Shown here piece by piece: positions 47,201-55,876 of a stretch of 63,906 nt of DNA. A model generated the notes under the pieces. That model had not been told where the DNA came from, did not search any database, and saw only the letters and a list, made by a program, of their open reading frames with translations. Both the position numbers and the translations under genes were made by a program. Position 1 is the first letter of the stretch, and each line of letters begins with the position of its first letter. This DNA comes from a virus: IMG/VR virus record IMGVR_UViG_3300010371_000004, positions 1-63,906 of that record, one strand, 5' to 3'.

Positions 47201-47374
47201 ATTGCCAAATTGACCTCCAATGACTACGTTGAATCCACCAATGCCCGTTATATTGGCGCTGCAAATATAGCTAAATAGACCGTTAATTACCGGAACTTGC
47301 AACGTCACGTTCGGGATCGTGAAGTTTCCCGAAATTGTAAACACTCGTGACCGGGTTGTGTCTATCAGCGCCAT
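44258..47374 (-). CDS. Large tail protein with BNR/sialidase-like C-terminus (1038 aa)
   Basis: Beta-rich N-terminal domains, then a long middle part and a C-terminal region with VCYSQSHGQDWSTPALYM and VIDHDGYFVV, which resemble BNR/Asp-box blades of sialidase-type beta-propellers. It probably forms tail-tip or receptor-binding structure, possibly with glycan binding. TAATG junction with the small gene upstream is not seen; the genes abut. Confidence 0.68.
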   Translation of the reverse strand: MALIDTTRSRVFTISGNFTIPNVTLQVPVINGLFSYICSANITGIGGFNVVIGGQFGNATVWLQSASVGSCGLSDGTNIPIPLAGFTGSYSISVEMGEASDYTSGLTRTAEWDLYDVPKLGGAVSGTLDVGGDTFSFSGIIGPSFTTPIPLRGGHTCFMELAFTASGQVVTPSTLAGSLTCNALGQSLQWPFTQIYTVPVGTVDLTGGISISGMPRLGGGIGVRFQMQPTKQGTITGQINAFDSAYAPAVVTEWAAPDGPKNPSTGLPIWTPFNFGDTISLENARATITGYSWNNGFGGSTTPPAPNIDGTSFERQDGNGLMARINPQSLASFNEKAALPWDLALNARLRPFNALTLWQDASYVLDPCASVVQWSANVTLVGGFLQVNSGSLSGVATKTWTVAGVPKNTEGYRYLEIDIQPNTAGTAWTALTGYLVNDFVVNGGNLYKCTVAGTSAASGGPTGTGGAIVDGSVTWSYQSIWQIICEIRGEGGTLGFIQYKHALGASGALTTIRFDLMAPYSATNTGFIPTLFKSGVRDCKALSTGTPSEGPGWGIDGFTSMLLDFPANSGTYQIHQIRMVRDGDSRVTFLQSDETQVNVTPGQPGYGGFNYYEFGLGDTDGKRSFGQWDVTTSNNPTILSAGVNTFSDRINKINGWHATPNASLPDLSSWYGSSWLLSNLCGAGAIYTGSAPSVYWIDRALTTNPTQLQYQARAAVVYFQPKSGDIVNAGGFGTPFRYYTLEFLKQRTTGVAIDINQNPITSTLVTEKETVSGTSSGTGTTNAKGRFITGTPFAKTNLLQKDVLAGVESVSGTIAFTPQNRSTLRLAYLANPVLAAGQAWHIQDEWSRVHQSVVTAGDVWYRRASFPFPAPAWLFYNQVTSYGDVKTARMCYAPIDGRVYLFIGRLTAGVYSTYVCYSQSHGQDWSTPALYMANALGATPVIDHDGYFVVTFFKYNAGTSGPGTQWITKGLNPTSLPAPYQMVDSTNTAIQVADGGWSNVVPGDTNQNPLTWSPTINGETDPSLWYSIDADRKTWSRF

Positions 47375-47574
47375 TAGCGATCATATCCGGCCATAAACAG
47401 AAACGTTCCGCTCACGTTCTGGATCGGGTCCGCATCATCGACCGTCATTTGAGAAATCTCGTTATATGACACCTGTCGTTTTTGACTTGCATAAACGTCT
47501 CTCCTTGGGGGTCTCGCATCGGCTTCCGTCTGCCGCCTTAATCTTTGGTCCCGAACAATCCCTAGTCCTCTCAT
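47374..47574 (-). CDS. Small basic protein in the tail cluster (66 aa)
   Basis: MRGLGIVRDQRLRRQTEADARP..., basic then ending TFLFMAGYDR. Abuts both neighbours by one base. Possibly a tail assembly accessory. Confidence 0.65.
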   Translation of the reverse strand: MRGLGIVRDQRLRRQTEADARPPRRDVYASQKRQVSYNEISQMTVDDADPIQNVSGTFLFMAGYDR

Positions 47575-50355
47575 TTATGACACCTTCGATGCTATCGCCT
47601 TGTATTGCTCATCCAGTCCTGAATGCGTGTATTCGGCAGTCATGGCAGGGACAGAACGAAGCTCGTACATCGCCTGTTGCTGATTTCCCTTTCCTTCCCA
47701 CCATTTACCGGACGGTGCCGACCAAATAAAGTATGGCTTGCCGTTCAAAAGGACAGGATCGCCAAAAGCTAGAGGCCGTGGACGAATCCATTTCGTATCG
47801 CCCGGTTGCGGCGAAATAAGGACTAACGGAGCTTCTAAAATGACGAACTCTTGAGCATGACAGGAGAAATCAAAGATCCTTCGGCAAATGAAGTTCACCG
47901 CTTCTTGCTTTACTAAGGCAGGATCGGAATAGTAAATCAGTTCCGGTATGCCGTCAGTCCAGTCAGGGTGCGTAGGGTCAGGGTTGGGATGACCGTCTGT
48001 CGCGTGGTTCTGACCAAAGTTTCCAGCAGCCCAGTTATGCGCCTTAGCAACTAGCTGAATGCCGCCACTTGTTGATATAACCCCTCCACCTGCCTGACCA
48101 ACGCCTGAAACCATGACGCAATTCCCCGCAGGGGGAATAATTTGCGTCGAAAAACTGAACTTTCGGCATGGTGCCTGAACCATGTTCGATCCGTCGTGGT
48201 TATACGCAATGATCGGAGGGTAAACGACTCCCGCGCAACCCGTAGGCGGACTTGTTAGGAACTGACAGGCGTAATTGTAACCCGGCAATCCGTCTATGTT
48301 GAGTCCAACCGGCTTAGGCGGCAAAATGACACGCCAACAGCCGTTTTCATCATCTAGCGGCCCTCCGTTCGTATAGTTGGGGTCCCAACGAACGAACGCG
48401 CCGAGCCAATCCCGCGCATATTGGGCGATTATCGGACCAATTGGGCTATAGGACTCGATTTGAAGAGAATTACCGGAGTTTTGGCCCGTAAAAAAGCGAA
48501 TCGCCAGGTCTGGGACCTCAATTTGCGTGTCAAAGTAACCTGCGGCACGGAAAAGCGCCTTTATCGCCTCAGTAACTTTCCAAGGTGGAGATTTTTCCTC
48601 ATTCGAGGCGGCAAAATTGAGAACATAATAGGTCGTTCGCTTGGTTAAGGTGCTCCACTCTCCGACGCCTAACGCCTGATATGTGCCGTAATTGGGTTGA
48701 GGCAGGCTCGCATAGTTGCCCTTTTGGAGACGTTTCGCGCTCATTAAGCGACCGGTTTGTAGGTAGCTGAATTTCGAGGGGTTGTCAGGGTCGTAGAACG
48801 TCTTTAACCGGTATGGCTGGCCTCCTTGTACCGTCAAAATGGGGTCTAGGACGCCTTGAGGGTCCGGCATGATGAATGCCGCCGTCTCATGCGTGAAATC
48901 CCGATCTGAACCACTCATGCTGACCGATGAAAGGATCGGAACATCGATAGGAGTTGGCGTTCCGATCTTCCCGATTGGGTTCCGCGTGAATGTGCAGCGG
49001 TTGACTATCGGGCTATTCTGACCTGTCCCTGAAACCATCTTTAGTATGGCGTAGAACTTGGTTTCCGTTGTCGTCGCATTGAGCGGACAGATAAACGATG
49101 CCCATGTAACGCCGTTGAAATTGTTAGTTGGCCCTGATTGGGTAAGAGGCAAGCCGCTTGTTTGTTCATAGACCTTTATCTCGCATCCGATCTGAGGATA
49201 TGAGCCGTAAAAGGCCACATTTAAGAGCGTCGAAGCAGGAGAACCGAGCGGATCGCGTGGCTCGAATCCTGGCGTACTTTGGACCGCTGTAACGAGGTAT
49301 CCAACCGAGTAATACAGCGACGTTTGAAGATGGCCGTCAACAAAGATATCACGCCGAACGTCCAGTCTGGCCGGTACAAGTTTCGGCTGTGCGGGTGAGA
49401 ACTGCTTTACAACGTAAGTATCGTATTGAGGCTTTAGGATGTCGATAGCCGTAGCGACGATGGTTTGAAGAGCATTAAAGACCGTTGCAAACTGGACCTG
49501 TATAACCGAGCCGGACCAATTCCCATCTGAGTCTATGAACGCATCCTGGTGGACGTGAATCATGTGGGTCGAACCGGTCACATTTTGAGCAGATGACCAA
49601 ATGTAGGAATGACGGAAAACCCACGTAGCCGCGCCCGTGTTTTCCATGAGCCATGCGGTTCCATCAGCCCAAAAGATAAGCGAGTATTGGCCGTTTCCAG
49701 GGGATGCGCCGTCCGACTTCAAAACGGTCGGCATCCCTGAAAAATACAGGATACAAAGGGCTTGAGCCGTCTGGTAAGGAGAACCCTTCGGGACCTTGAA
49801 CCGAAACCAGATATCTTGATCTGGATGATGCGCCGATGACCCGGTGAACACCCTATCCATCGAAACTAACGGGTCATCCAGGCCAGGAGCGCTCACGGAG
49901 GGATAAGAAGATTGATCGCCCGTGTTTCGTTGAGCAATCGTAATACCCGCTAAAACGCTCTTCTTGTTGAACGTGTCATTAGGCCCCGGTGCTGATGTTG
50001 TCGCGCCGATGCCTGGAAGATAAAGCGGCGATATATGAGCTTCAACCCCTAGAAAACCTGATCCCGCACCATCGTTGGCCCAGGTTCCCGCCATGTCCTG
50101 CGCGTCCGTAACCGTCGTCTCATGCGTAAAACTTAGATTGGACTGGTAATCCGCGATCTTCCATCCAATCTGATTGAAGAACTGAACGCGGTAGTTTCCG
50201 TTTGGATGGCCCGAGCCGTCGCCATTCGTGCTTAGTTTCCCTGGCGAAATCTTGGACATAACCAGGTCATTCGACCAAAGTCCCTGCATCGGAATGGTTA
50301 CCGGTGTATTGAGCGTCAGAACCGTAGTTCTGCCCGGCGTTGTTCCTGAACTCAT
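47575..50355 (-). CDS. Large tail/baseplate protein (926 aa)
   Basis: Follows the tape measure gene, where siphovirus distal-tail or tail-lysin/hub proteins are encoded. Beta-rich, with lectin-like stretches (VFTGSSAHHPDQDIWFRFKV) and a C-terminal part rich in Pro/Trp. No protease or lysozyme motif seen. ATGA overlap with the tape measure gene. Confidence 0.68.
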   Translation of the reverse strand: MSSGTTPGRTTVLTLNTPVTIPMQGLWSNDLVMSKISPGKLSTNGDGSGHPNGNYRVQFFNQIGWKIADYQSNLSFTHETTVTDAQDMAGTWANDGAGSGFLGVEAHISPLYLPGIGATTSAPGPNDTFNKKSVLAGITIAQRNTGDQSSYPSVSAPGLDDPLVSMDRVFTGSSAHHPDQDIWFRFKVPKGSPYQTAQALCILYFSGMPTVLKSDGASPGNGQYSLIFWADGTAWLMENTGAATWVFRHSYIWSSAQNVTGSTHMIHVHQDAFIDSDGNWSGSVIQVQFATVFNALQTIVATAIDILKPQYDTYVVKQFSPAQPKLVPARLDVRRDIFVDGHLQTSLYYSVGYLVTAVQSTPGFEPRDPLGSPASTLLNVAFYGSYPQIGCEIKVYEQTSGLPLTQSGPTNNFNGVTWASFICPLNATTTETKFYAILKMVSGTGQNSPIVNRCTFTRNPIGKIGTPTPIDVPILSSVSMSGSDRDFTHETAAFIMPDPQGVLDPILTVQGGQPYRLKTFYDPDNPSKFSYLQTGRLMSAKRLQKGNYASLPQPNYGTYQALGVGEWSTLTKRTTYYVLNFAASNEEKSPPWKVTEAIKALFRAAGYFDTQIEVPDLAIRFFTGQNSGNSLQIESYSPIGPIIAQYARDWLGAFVRWDPNYTNGGPLDDENGCWRVILPPKPVGLNIDGLPGYNYACQFLTSPPTGCAGVVYPPIIAYNHDGSNMVQAPCRKFSFSTQIIPPAGNCVMVSGVGQAGGGVISTSGGIQLVAKAHNWAAGNFGQNHATDGHPNPDPTHPDWTDGIPELIYYSDPALVKQEAVNFICRRIFDFSCHAQEFVILEAPLVLISPQPGDTKWIRPRPLAFGDPVLLNGKPYFIWSAPSGKWWEGKGNQQQAMYELRSVPAMTAEYTHSGLDEQYKAIASKVS

Positions 50356-51860
50356 TGAGGAGCCGCCGATATACCGCCTAGATTCAGGTTGTCAAAGTTG
50401 AACTGATTGTCAAGCTGTTGAGCGACAATGCCAGGAGGTACCGCGCCCGTTGAACGTGCTGTACCGTTCACCCAGTCGGGGCCGTCTTTAATGACCCTGT
50501 TTCGAACTTGGGGCATGGATGCTCCGGGATTATTCGTGCTCGTTCCTGCCGGATCGGTGCCGCCTCCTCCGACCTTGTTCCCAATCCATGAGGCTATGCC
50601 TTGAATACCTCTAAAAACCAATCCAGGCCCCGACATCCTTGCAAGTTGCATCCCTATCTGACCCAATAGCGGCAAGGGATTGCCGCTTAAAGCCTCACCT
50701 GCCGCGTTCAATGGCGCTTGACTGTTATCTCTCCACCATTTGTCGAACTTATTGCCTGCGATTTGCTTTTCTGCGCGATATTTGATTTCCGCTTGATATC
50801 CGCCTTTGTCATAGTCTCCACGACTCGATTTAAGTCTTTCGTAAGTTTCGGGGTCAAGATCGCTTGTCCATGCATCCTCTTGAAGACCTAGACCCCTTGC
50901 AAGACGCATTTTTTCAATGGGGTCCTTCGTACCGTGGAGTAGGTCCAACGATTTCACATAGTTGGCGGTTTTGTCTGGCGTGAAATAGTCGCCCAAATCC
51001 GTGATCCCGTGAGCGCGAGCGACCGCCGCTGCATATCCTCCGCCCCGAAGTCTTGTGCCTAACGCTTCCGCTTTACTTCCCGCGTTATCACCACCAAGGC
51101 CCAACGCTTGACCGAGTTCAGTAGGACTTCCCCCGCTTTGCCAGTATGCCGCCGACCCGGTAGCGATTCGACCCGCGCCACCCTCAATGAAACCTATACC
51201 CGCCGTGATCGCTGCCGCACCCGCTGCACCCGCAATAATGAAAGGTATCGCCGCAGAAGCCGCCGCAGCCACAAGAAAAGCGGTTTCACCCGCCGCCGCA
51301 GAACCAGCGCCATAACCGAGAGCACTTGAAATACCTTTAGCGATTAGGCCCGTGCCTCCCTGTGCGATTGCCCCCCCTGCCGCTGATGCCAGAAGAGAAC
51401 CGCCAGCGCCGCCAAATCTTGAGACCGGGCCGAATCCCGCCGCCAATGCTTTCCCCATGATCGGAGACAGCGACCCATCTCCAAGAATTCGGGATGTCAT
51501 TATCATTTCCCGAACTCGCTCTTCCTGAGTCTTCGGGACTAACGTCTGCGATGCTCGCTTGTCCCAAAGCGTCATGAACTTTTCGCGCGTTCGCCGTTCC
51601 TCTTGCTCGTCCTGCTTGAGTTGTCTCGCAATCTGTGAAGCCGTGGCTGGTTTAGGTCCAATAAATCCTTTCCCTAGACCTGTATCAGAAACATTTCGAC
51701 CGCCAAGGGTTTTAGCGGAACCGCCCGTGTCCTTGACCGTCCGGTTCAGATCCTTAACGTCGGCATTTAGGCCGCCGACCTGTTCGCGTGTCGCCTTGAC
51801 CGCTGCTAGGAGTTCCTTGAAACCATCAGGACTGATCGGGGTTTGATAGCCTTGTGCCAT
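50352..51860 (-). CDS. Tape measure protein (502 aa)
   Basis: Identified by position after the G/GT chaperones and by composition. The N-terminal coiled coil (LLAAVKATREQVGGLNADV) precedes a central Ala/Gly-rich hydrophobic region (about 150-235) and a helical C-terminal half. The tape measure sets tail length; at roughly 0.15 nm per residue, 502 aa predicts a tail near 75 nm, short for a siphovirus. Confidence 0.8.
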   Translation of the reverse strand: MAQGYQTPISPDGFKELLAAVKATREQVGGLNADVKDLNRTVKDTGGSAKTLGGRNVSDTGLGKGFIGPKPATASQIARQLKQDEQEERRTREKFMTLWDKRASQTLVPKTQEERVREMIMTSRILGDGSLSPIMGKALAAGFGPVSRFGGAGGSLLASAAGGAIAQGGTGLIAKGISSALGYGAGSAAAGETAFLVAAAASAAIPFIIAGAAGAAAITAGIGFIEGGAGRIATGSAAYWQSGGSPTELGQALGLGGDNAGSKAEALGTRLRGGGYAAAVARAHGITDLGDYFTPDKTANYVKSLDLLHGTKDPIEKMRLARGLGLQEDAWTSDLDPETYERLKSSRGDYDKGGYQAEIKYRAEKQIAGNKFDKWWRDNSQAPLNAAGEALSGNPLPLLGQIGMQLARMSGPGLVFRGIQGIASWIGNKVGGGGTDPAGTSTNNPGASMPQVRNRVIKDGPDWVNGTARSTGAVPPGIVAQQLDNQFNFDNLNLGGISAAPQ

Positions 51861-52639
51861 TTACATACTCACTGGAATCTCAACGCTACTTGGATATTTT
51901 GTCGCACGGCTCACGAGTCCCGCCATAGGATCGGCGTATTCGTCGCTATCTGGTTCTTCACGCTCTATTGTAAGCGCATCATAGGATTCAAGCCACCATG
52001 AAGTATCGAGACGTCTTGGGGGATATCCGGCTTTTCCGCGCGTCATGTGACATAGGCAGGCGCAAATGTACGCCAAACTATCGGCAAAACTCTGAAATAC
52101 TTCGGGGTCAGGAAAGCCGTTCGAGATTAAGAAGTCTCTTGCTTCTCCGAGTTGCCCGTCAATGCGTTTCCCTGGTTTGGTTCACCGCCGCCGCTATGGA
52201 TGATGATTCCCTTACTAACCAGTTCGTCAAACCCATCGGGAGCAACGACCGACATAACTAAAAGTTGGTCCATGTTATATCGTCCCGTTGGCGGCTGCAT
52301 CTCCTGCAACCTTGCGCACCGCATTAGAAGGCCCCAACTAAGCTCCGGCACCTCTGGGGTGACGCCTGACTCGTCGGGCTTGCACAGGTCAACGAAGGGC
52401 ATATAGAGCAATGGTTCCTTAACCAGTTGCTCCAGCGCATCTCTGAATCCGCCCGTAACGTACCGCGCGTAATAGTCGTCAGCCAAAATCCGCGCCCGGT
52501 CTTCTTCGGGGTTGAGCAACCGGCGCAGCTGAAACGCGATAGGGGCCATCTTCCCATCATCGTCAACGATATTTGGATCGGTGACGGTGACAGGCAGGTA
52601 CTTACGGGGCTTTAGACGAACGGAGTTGAAATCGACCAT
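51861..52639 (-). CDS. Tail assembly chaperone GT (by -1 frameshift)
   Basis: Translation begins at 52639 and slips back one base at 52172-52166, then continues in the T frame (RIDGQLGEARDFLISNG...) to 51861, giving about 259 aa. G/GT chaperones coat the tape measure protein during tail assembly in lambda-like siphoviruses. The T part has no start codon of its own near the overlap, which supports the frameshift. Confidence 0.78.
52127..52639 (-). CDS. Tail assembly chaperone G
   Basis: 170 aa from MVDFNSVRLKPRKYLPV, the unshifted product. Size, acidic helical character and position between tail tube and tape measure match phage G proteins. The start at 52639 is preferred over an upstream ATG in the end of the tail tube gene. 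Confidence 0.75.
   Translation of the reverse strand: MVDFNSVRLKPRKYLPVTVTDPNIVDDDGKMAPIAFQLRRLLNPEEDRARILADDYYARYVTGGFRDALEQLVKEPLLYMPFVDLCKPDESGVTPEVPELSWGLLMRCARLQEMQPPTGRYNMDQLLVMSVVAPDGFDELVSKGIIIHSGGGEPNQGNALTGNSEKQETS
52166..52172 (-). other. Slippery heptamer GGGAAAC
   Basis: Zero-frame codons are CAG GGA AAC, so G-GGA-AAC is a perfect X-XXY-YYZ slippery site. It is near-identical to the lambda GGGAAAG. The -1 frame is open from here to 51861. Confidence 0.8.
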
Positions 52640-52643
52640 AGGC

Positions 52644-53213
52644 TTACTGGAACAGAGCAAGAGGCGCGTAATTCAGGTCACAGTTCTTGGGCGAAAGTGT
52701 CATTTCGCAAGCGTTCTTGATGTACGTCACGATTCCGTCTGACGAACTCCGAATCGTGCCAAGCATCACAAACATTTCCGTACCTGCCGGGTACACGAGA
52801 TTGATGGTGGACGTTCCGCTCGTGTAGGAAATCGAGCCACCCGCCGATGCTTGATTGATTCGAATCATTTGCACCATCACGAGGGGTTGAAGCGTGGCCG
52901 CAATGTACGGGATAAGGTTTGCATTGCCCGCGCCTCCTTTCTTGAGGATTTCTCCGACAGTACAATTGAAGTCGATCAAGCCTGCTTCGTAGTTGGCAAA
53001 TAGATCGTCAACCGATGCCACCATATCAAGCTGATGATCGTATCCGAACCGGCAATAGTCCAGTGAGCCCGTCGAGTTCGTGGCGTCGAGATAGCCGAGA
53101 GCCGACCACGTTACAGTAAATGGCGCTGCCGTTCTTTGAACGCCTGTGTAGATCCGAAGGCACTTTAGGTCCTTTCCGACCATGAAGTTTTTAGGAGCCG
53201 TTGAGTTTGCCAT
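52644..53213 (-). CDS. Major tail tube protein (189 aa)
   Basis: MANSTAPKNFMVGKDLKCLR..., beta-rich, located immediately before the G chaperone as in most siphoviruses. The FNCTVGEILKKGGAGN region resembles tail tube loops. Forms the hollow tail shaft. Confidence 0.72.
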   Translation of the reverse strand: MANSTAPKNFMVGKDLKCLRIYTGVQRTAAPFTVTWSALGYLDATNSTGSLDYCRFGYDHQLDMVASVDDLFANYEAGLIDFNCTVGEILKKGGAGNANLIPYIAATLQPLVMVQMIRINQASAGGSISYTSGTSTINLVYPAGTEMFVMLGTIRSSSDGIVTYIKNACEMTLSPKNCDLNYAPLALFQ

Positions 53214-53219
53214 TTTTGA

Positions 53220-53723
53220 TTATCCGAACTGTGTTTGCCAAGCCTTTGAAAACTCTTCCTGGAAGATGCCGGGGCCGATTTCGTTGATGTACTGCGCCAG
53301 TGCAACGTCTAAAGGTCGCTTCACCATTTTATAGGTTCCAGTCTCCAAAAACGACGCATACGGAGCCGTATTCACTACCATGATAGCAGGAGCGCCCTTT
53401 ATGTCCGCTGTCCGCTGAACTATCCACGAGTTATAGAAGCTTCCCGACTGCTTATTAATGACCGCAGGATTGCCGTAGGGAATAGGTCCGCGAGTTACGA
53501 CCGTCCCGAACCTTGAACCCGATGCGATAACCCTCGCAAACCCCTTGCCGTAGGGATGGCCCATCTTTGCTAGTTCCGCGCTCGAATACTGACCACTTGA
53601 AAGATGCTTGGCTAAGATGACCACTTTCATGGCGATTCGCTTGTTTGACTCGTTCGGGACCTTTGTTGCCAACGCTCTTTCAAACGCCTTGAAGTCCCTT
53701 TCTAGCTGTGCAAGGTCTTTCAT
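53220..53723 (-). CDS. HK97 gp10-like head-tail/tail completion protein
   Basis: 167 aa starting MKDLAQLERDFKAFERAL at an ATGA overlap. VNTAPYASFLETGTYKMVKRP near the end is the hallmark of HK97 gp10-like proteins, which complete the head-tail junction or tail end. The start at 53723 is chosen over 53759 because of the overlap. Confidence 0.82.
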   Translation of the reverse strand: MKDLAQLERDFKAFERALATKVPNESNKRIAMKVVILAKHLSSGQYSSAELAKMGHPYGKGFARVIASGSRFGTVVTRGPIPYGNPAVINKQSGSFYNSWIVQRTADIKGAPAIMVVNTAPYASFLETGTYKMVKRPLDVALAQYINEIGPGIFQEEFSKAWQTQFG

Positions 53724-54214
53724 GTGTGGATGATGTGGCAAGCAAAACCAGGGTCCCACCTAGCGCACGCACTATTGATGGGGTTCTTCGATGACGTTAA
53801 AAGCACGTTGATAGGTGAGTCGATATCGCTCATGGTCGTGCCCGCTTCCATGACTTGAAATGTCGTATATCCCGTCCCGTTGTCGAGCGTGTAGCAGAGA
53901 TTTAGGACGCAATCATTGGCGGTGTCTTGGTTCCAGGTTGCGCTTTGCTTGTCGATAACATGAGCCGTGACACTGAACCGCTTGTTATTTGGATCATCTA
54001 CGCCCCAGTCTGGATCAGCGGCAAACGTGCCAATTTCCAAGACGCCGCAAGGGAACACAATATCATCCGCGCGAACTTCTTGCGGGAAGTTTTGCACCGC
54101 ACCCTGAACCGCCGTAAAGAAGTTCATTTTATTAGGGTCAGTCAACACAGCCAAGCCAAAAGCCGTTCTGATGATCGGCTCTAGCTCGTCTATGATGTCT
54201 TGGAGAGCGCCCAT
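53720..54214 (-). CDS. Probable tail terminator protein (164 aa)
   Basis: Position between connectors and tail tube, length and alpha/beta pattern (LEPIIRTAFGLAVLTDP) fit tail terminators that cap the tube. TAATG-type junction upstream. Assigned by context. Confidence 0.6.
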   Translation of the reverse strand: MGALQDIIDELEPIIRTAFGLAVLTDPNKMNFFTAVQGAVQNFPQEVRADDIVFPCGVLEIGTFAADPDWGVDDPNNKRFSVTAHVIDKQSATWNQDTANDCVLNLCYTLDNGTGYTTFQVMEAGTTMSDIDSPINVLLTSSKNPINSACARWDPGFACHIIHT

Positions 54215-54385
54215 TTACTCCGGCCTAACAGGACTCCCGCCAGGGCTAGTGATTTCCTCAACGGATTTACCGCCTACCATGTTTGCCGCATTGCTGACTG
54301 ATAGCTTGTAAACCCCCACGAATACCGGCTTAGGATCTTCGGAAGGAGTCACAACTGTTTCTGGTTTTGGATCTTTGTCTGCCAT
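54215..54385 (-). CDS. Small structural-cluster protein (56 aa)
   Basis: MADKDPKPETVVTPSED..., with AAGGAAATC before the ATG. Disordered N-terminus and a short SVEEITSPGG segment. Role unknown. Confidence 0.65.
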   Translation of the reverse strand: MADKDPKPETVVTPSEDPKPVFVGVYKLSVSNAANMVGGKSVEEITSPGGSPVRPE

Positions 54386-54392
54386 GATTTCC

Positions 54393-54812
54393 TTAGACGA
54401 TGACCACCGCATTGCCGTTGACCGTCGATGCGTCGGTTGTCGTGATCTTGACTGACGTTACGTCCGACGCAAACCACTTAGGCGCTACCGTGTTGTTCGC
54501 GTTGAACAAATCAAGATCCCAGTGCATCGACATACCGTCCGCGAGAACTACCGTTAGCAGCAATGACACGCCATTGTAAAACTTGATGGTCGTTGTCGCA
54601 CCCGTGCCGGTAGCCGCCGAAATGTCGAATGATTCAAGCGTCGTCTTTGAGAACGCCCAAGCGTAAACCGTATCAGTTTGACTGGCCGGGACCAATTGAG
54701 AAAAGGGTACACCTTCATTCCCTGTCAGAGTCACCGAGCCGCTGATAGTCGGGCCGGTTGTTCCGGTCGAAGTCGTTGTGATTGTTCTTGTTAAAAGCTC
54801 GCCAGCGATAAT
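54393..54812 (-). CDS. Beta-rich head/decoration protein, probable ATT start
   Basis: The clearly coding frame (GELLTRTITTTSTGTTG...) extends upstream of the only GTG (54734), which has no ribosome site, back to the previous stop. Within that stretch GGGAG lies eight bases before ATT at 54812, the best-placed initiation codon. No ATG, GTG or TTG is available there. The product is Thr/Val-rich and likely structural. Confidence 0.6.
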   Translation of the reverse strand: MIAGELLTRTITTTSTGTTGPTISGSVTLTGNEGVPFSQLVPASQTDTVYAWAFSKTTLESFDISAATGTGATTTIKFYNGVSLLLTVVLADGMSMHWDLDLFNANNTVAPKWFASDVTSVKITTTDASTVNGNAVVIV

Positions 54813-54824
54813 TGCACGTACTCC

Positions 54825-55214
54825 CTATGGAATGATGTCGGGCAAGATGATCGGAACCACCTTGCATGTAGAATAGCCCAGAAGTTGACGGCGCTGCGGT
54901 TCTCCGTCTACGAAACCACTGAAAGTGATTCCTAGCCGAGTAGTCCCACTCAGATAATCGCCCGCCTTAAAGTCTGCGTCATACTGCAACCGCAAAACGT
55001 TCGCTTGGAAGATGTCTTCCATTTTCGTATCACCTGCCGGTGATGTATGCGTGTAGAAGTAAGACGACTCTTGCCAGTTGCACTGATATGGTCCGCTCCG
55101 ATAGGTGACGCCTATGGGGTTCTTATTGGCGTCTTTTACAGGACGGTAGAACGTGACTGTATTCCCGTACATCTGAGCCGCCAATCCAGAACCTTGCCAT
55201 CCTGAAAGTGCCAT
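54825..55214 (-). CDS. Head closure (stopper) protein candidate (129 aa)
   Basis: Located after the adaptor gene, with length and beta content of SPP1 gp16-like stoppers (VTFYRPVKDANKNPIGVTY). Context-based call. Confidence 0.62.
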   Translation of the reverse strand: MALSGWQGSGLAAQMYGNTVTFYRPVKDANKNPIGVTYRSGPYQCNWQESSYFYTHTSPAGDTKMEDIFQANVLRLQYDADFKAGDYLSGTTRLGITFSGFVDGEPQRRQLLGYSTCKVVPIILPDIIP

Positions 55215-55876
55215 CAGTTCATCAACCTATATCCCGCGAGTGTCTGGTAAGCCTCAGCCGCGAGCGCCGACCCTAGTTTGTTGTCGAAGTGCTGTGAAAC
55301 TGTTGTGTCGCCGTCCTTGATTGAGTCGGGCCCCGCAATAATGCCTTGCAGCATGGCTGTAAGCACGTAGGATGCGGCTAAAATGAGCACCGCATACCAA
55401 ACGTCATCGGGTACAGATCCCGAGCAGTAGCCCCATACTCCAGTAATGACCACGCTCTGAGGCGGGCCCCATTGAGGAGCAGAAAACTCTATCTTTGTCC
55501 AGGGTTCGCCTTTACTTGCGGCATCGCTTGGCCCTAGAAAATAATTGACGCCCAATGTCTGAAGCGATCCGACCGATCCGTTATAGACGCTCGTGTAGAC
55601 CGATGTAACCGAGATTAAGCCGTTTCTCAAAAGCAGCGTCTCGATACCTCCGCGATTCATCCCCTTCTTGTTTGGTCCTGGCGGGTCGTAAGGTTCCGCG
55701 ACTGGCGTGGCATCCGTCTGGAAAAATGGAAGATATCGAGACCTCCGACTCCAATCCCTAATGGCCGCATTAACCTGGCTCGTGATATCCGCCGATGCGT
55801 TGACAGCAATAGGAGGCGTCAGCGTCGTAAGAAACGCTTTCACCTCCGTAGCTGTGGGCATCGCGGCATGGCTCAT
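55214..55876 (-). CDS. Head-tail adaptor (gp6/gp15-like, 220 aa)
   Basis: Helical ends with a typical adaptor pattern: TEVKAFLTTLTPPIAVN, DITSQVNAAIRDWSRRSRY, then DVWYAVLILAASYVL. Adaptors bind under the portal. One-base abutting with neighbours. Confidence 0.72.
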   Translation of the reverse strand: MSHAAMPTATEVKAFLTTLTPPIAVNASADITSQVNAAIRDWSRRSRYLPFFQTDATPVAEPYDPPGPNKKGMNRGGIETLLLRNGLISVTSVYTSVYNGSVGSLQTLGVNYFLGPSDAASKGEPWTKIEFSAPQWGPPQSVVITGVWGYCSGSVPDDVWYAVLILAASYVLTAMLQGIIAGPDSIKDGDTTVSQHFDNKLGSALAAEAYQTLAGYRLMN

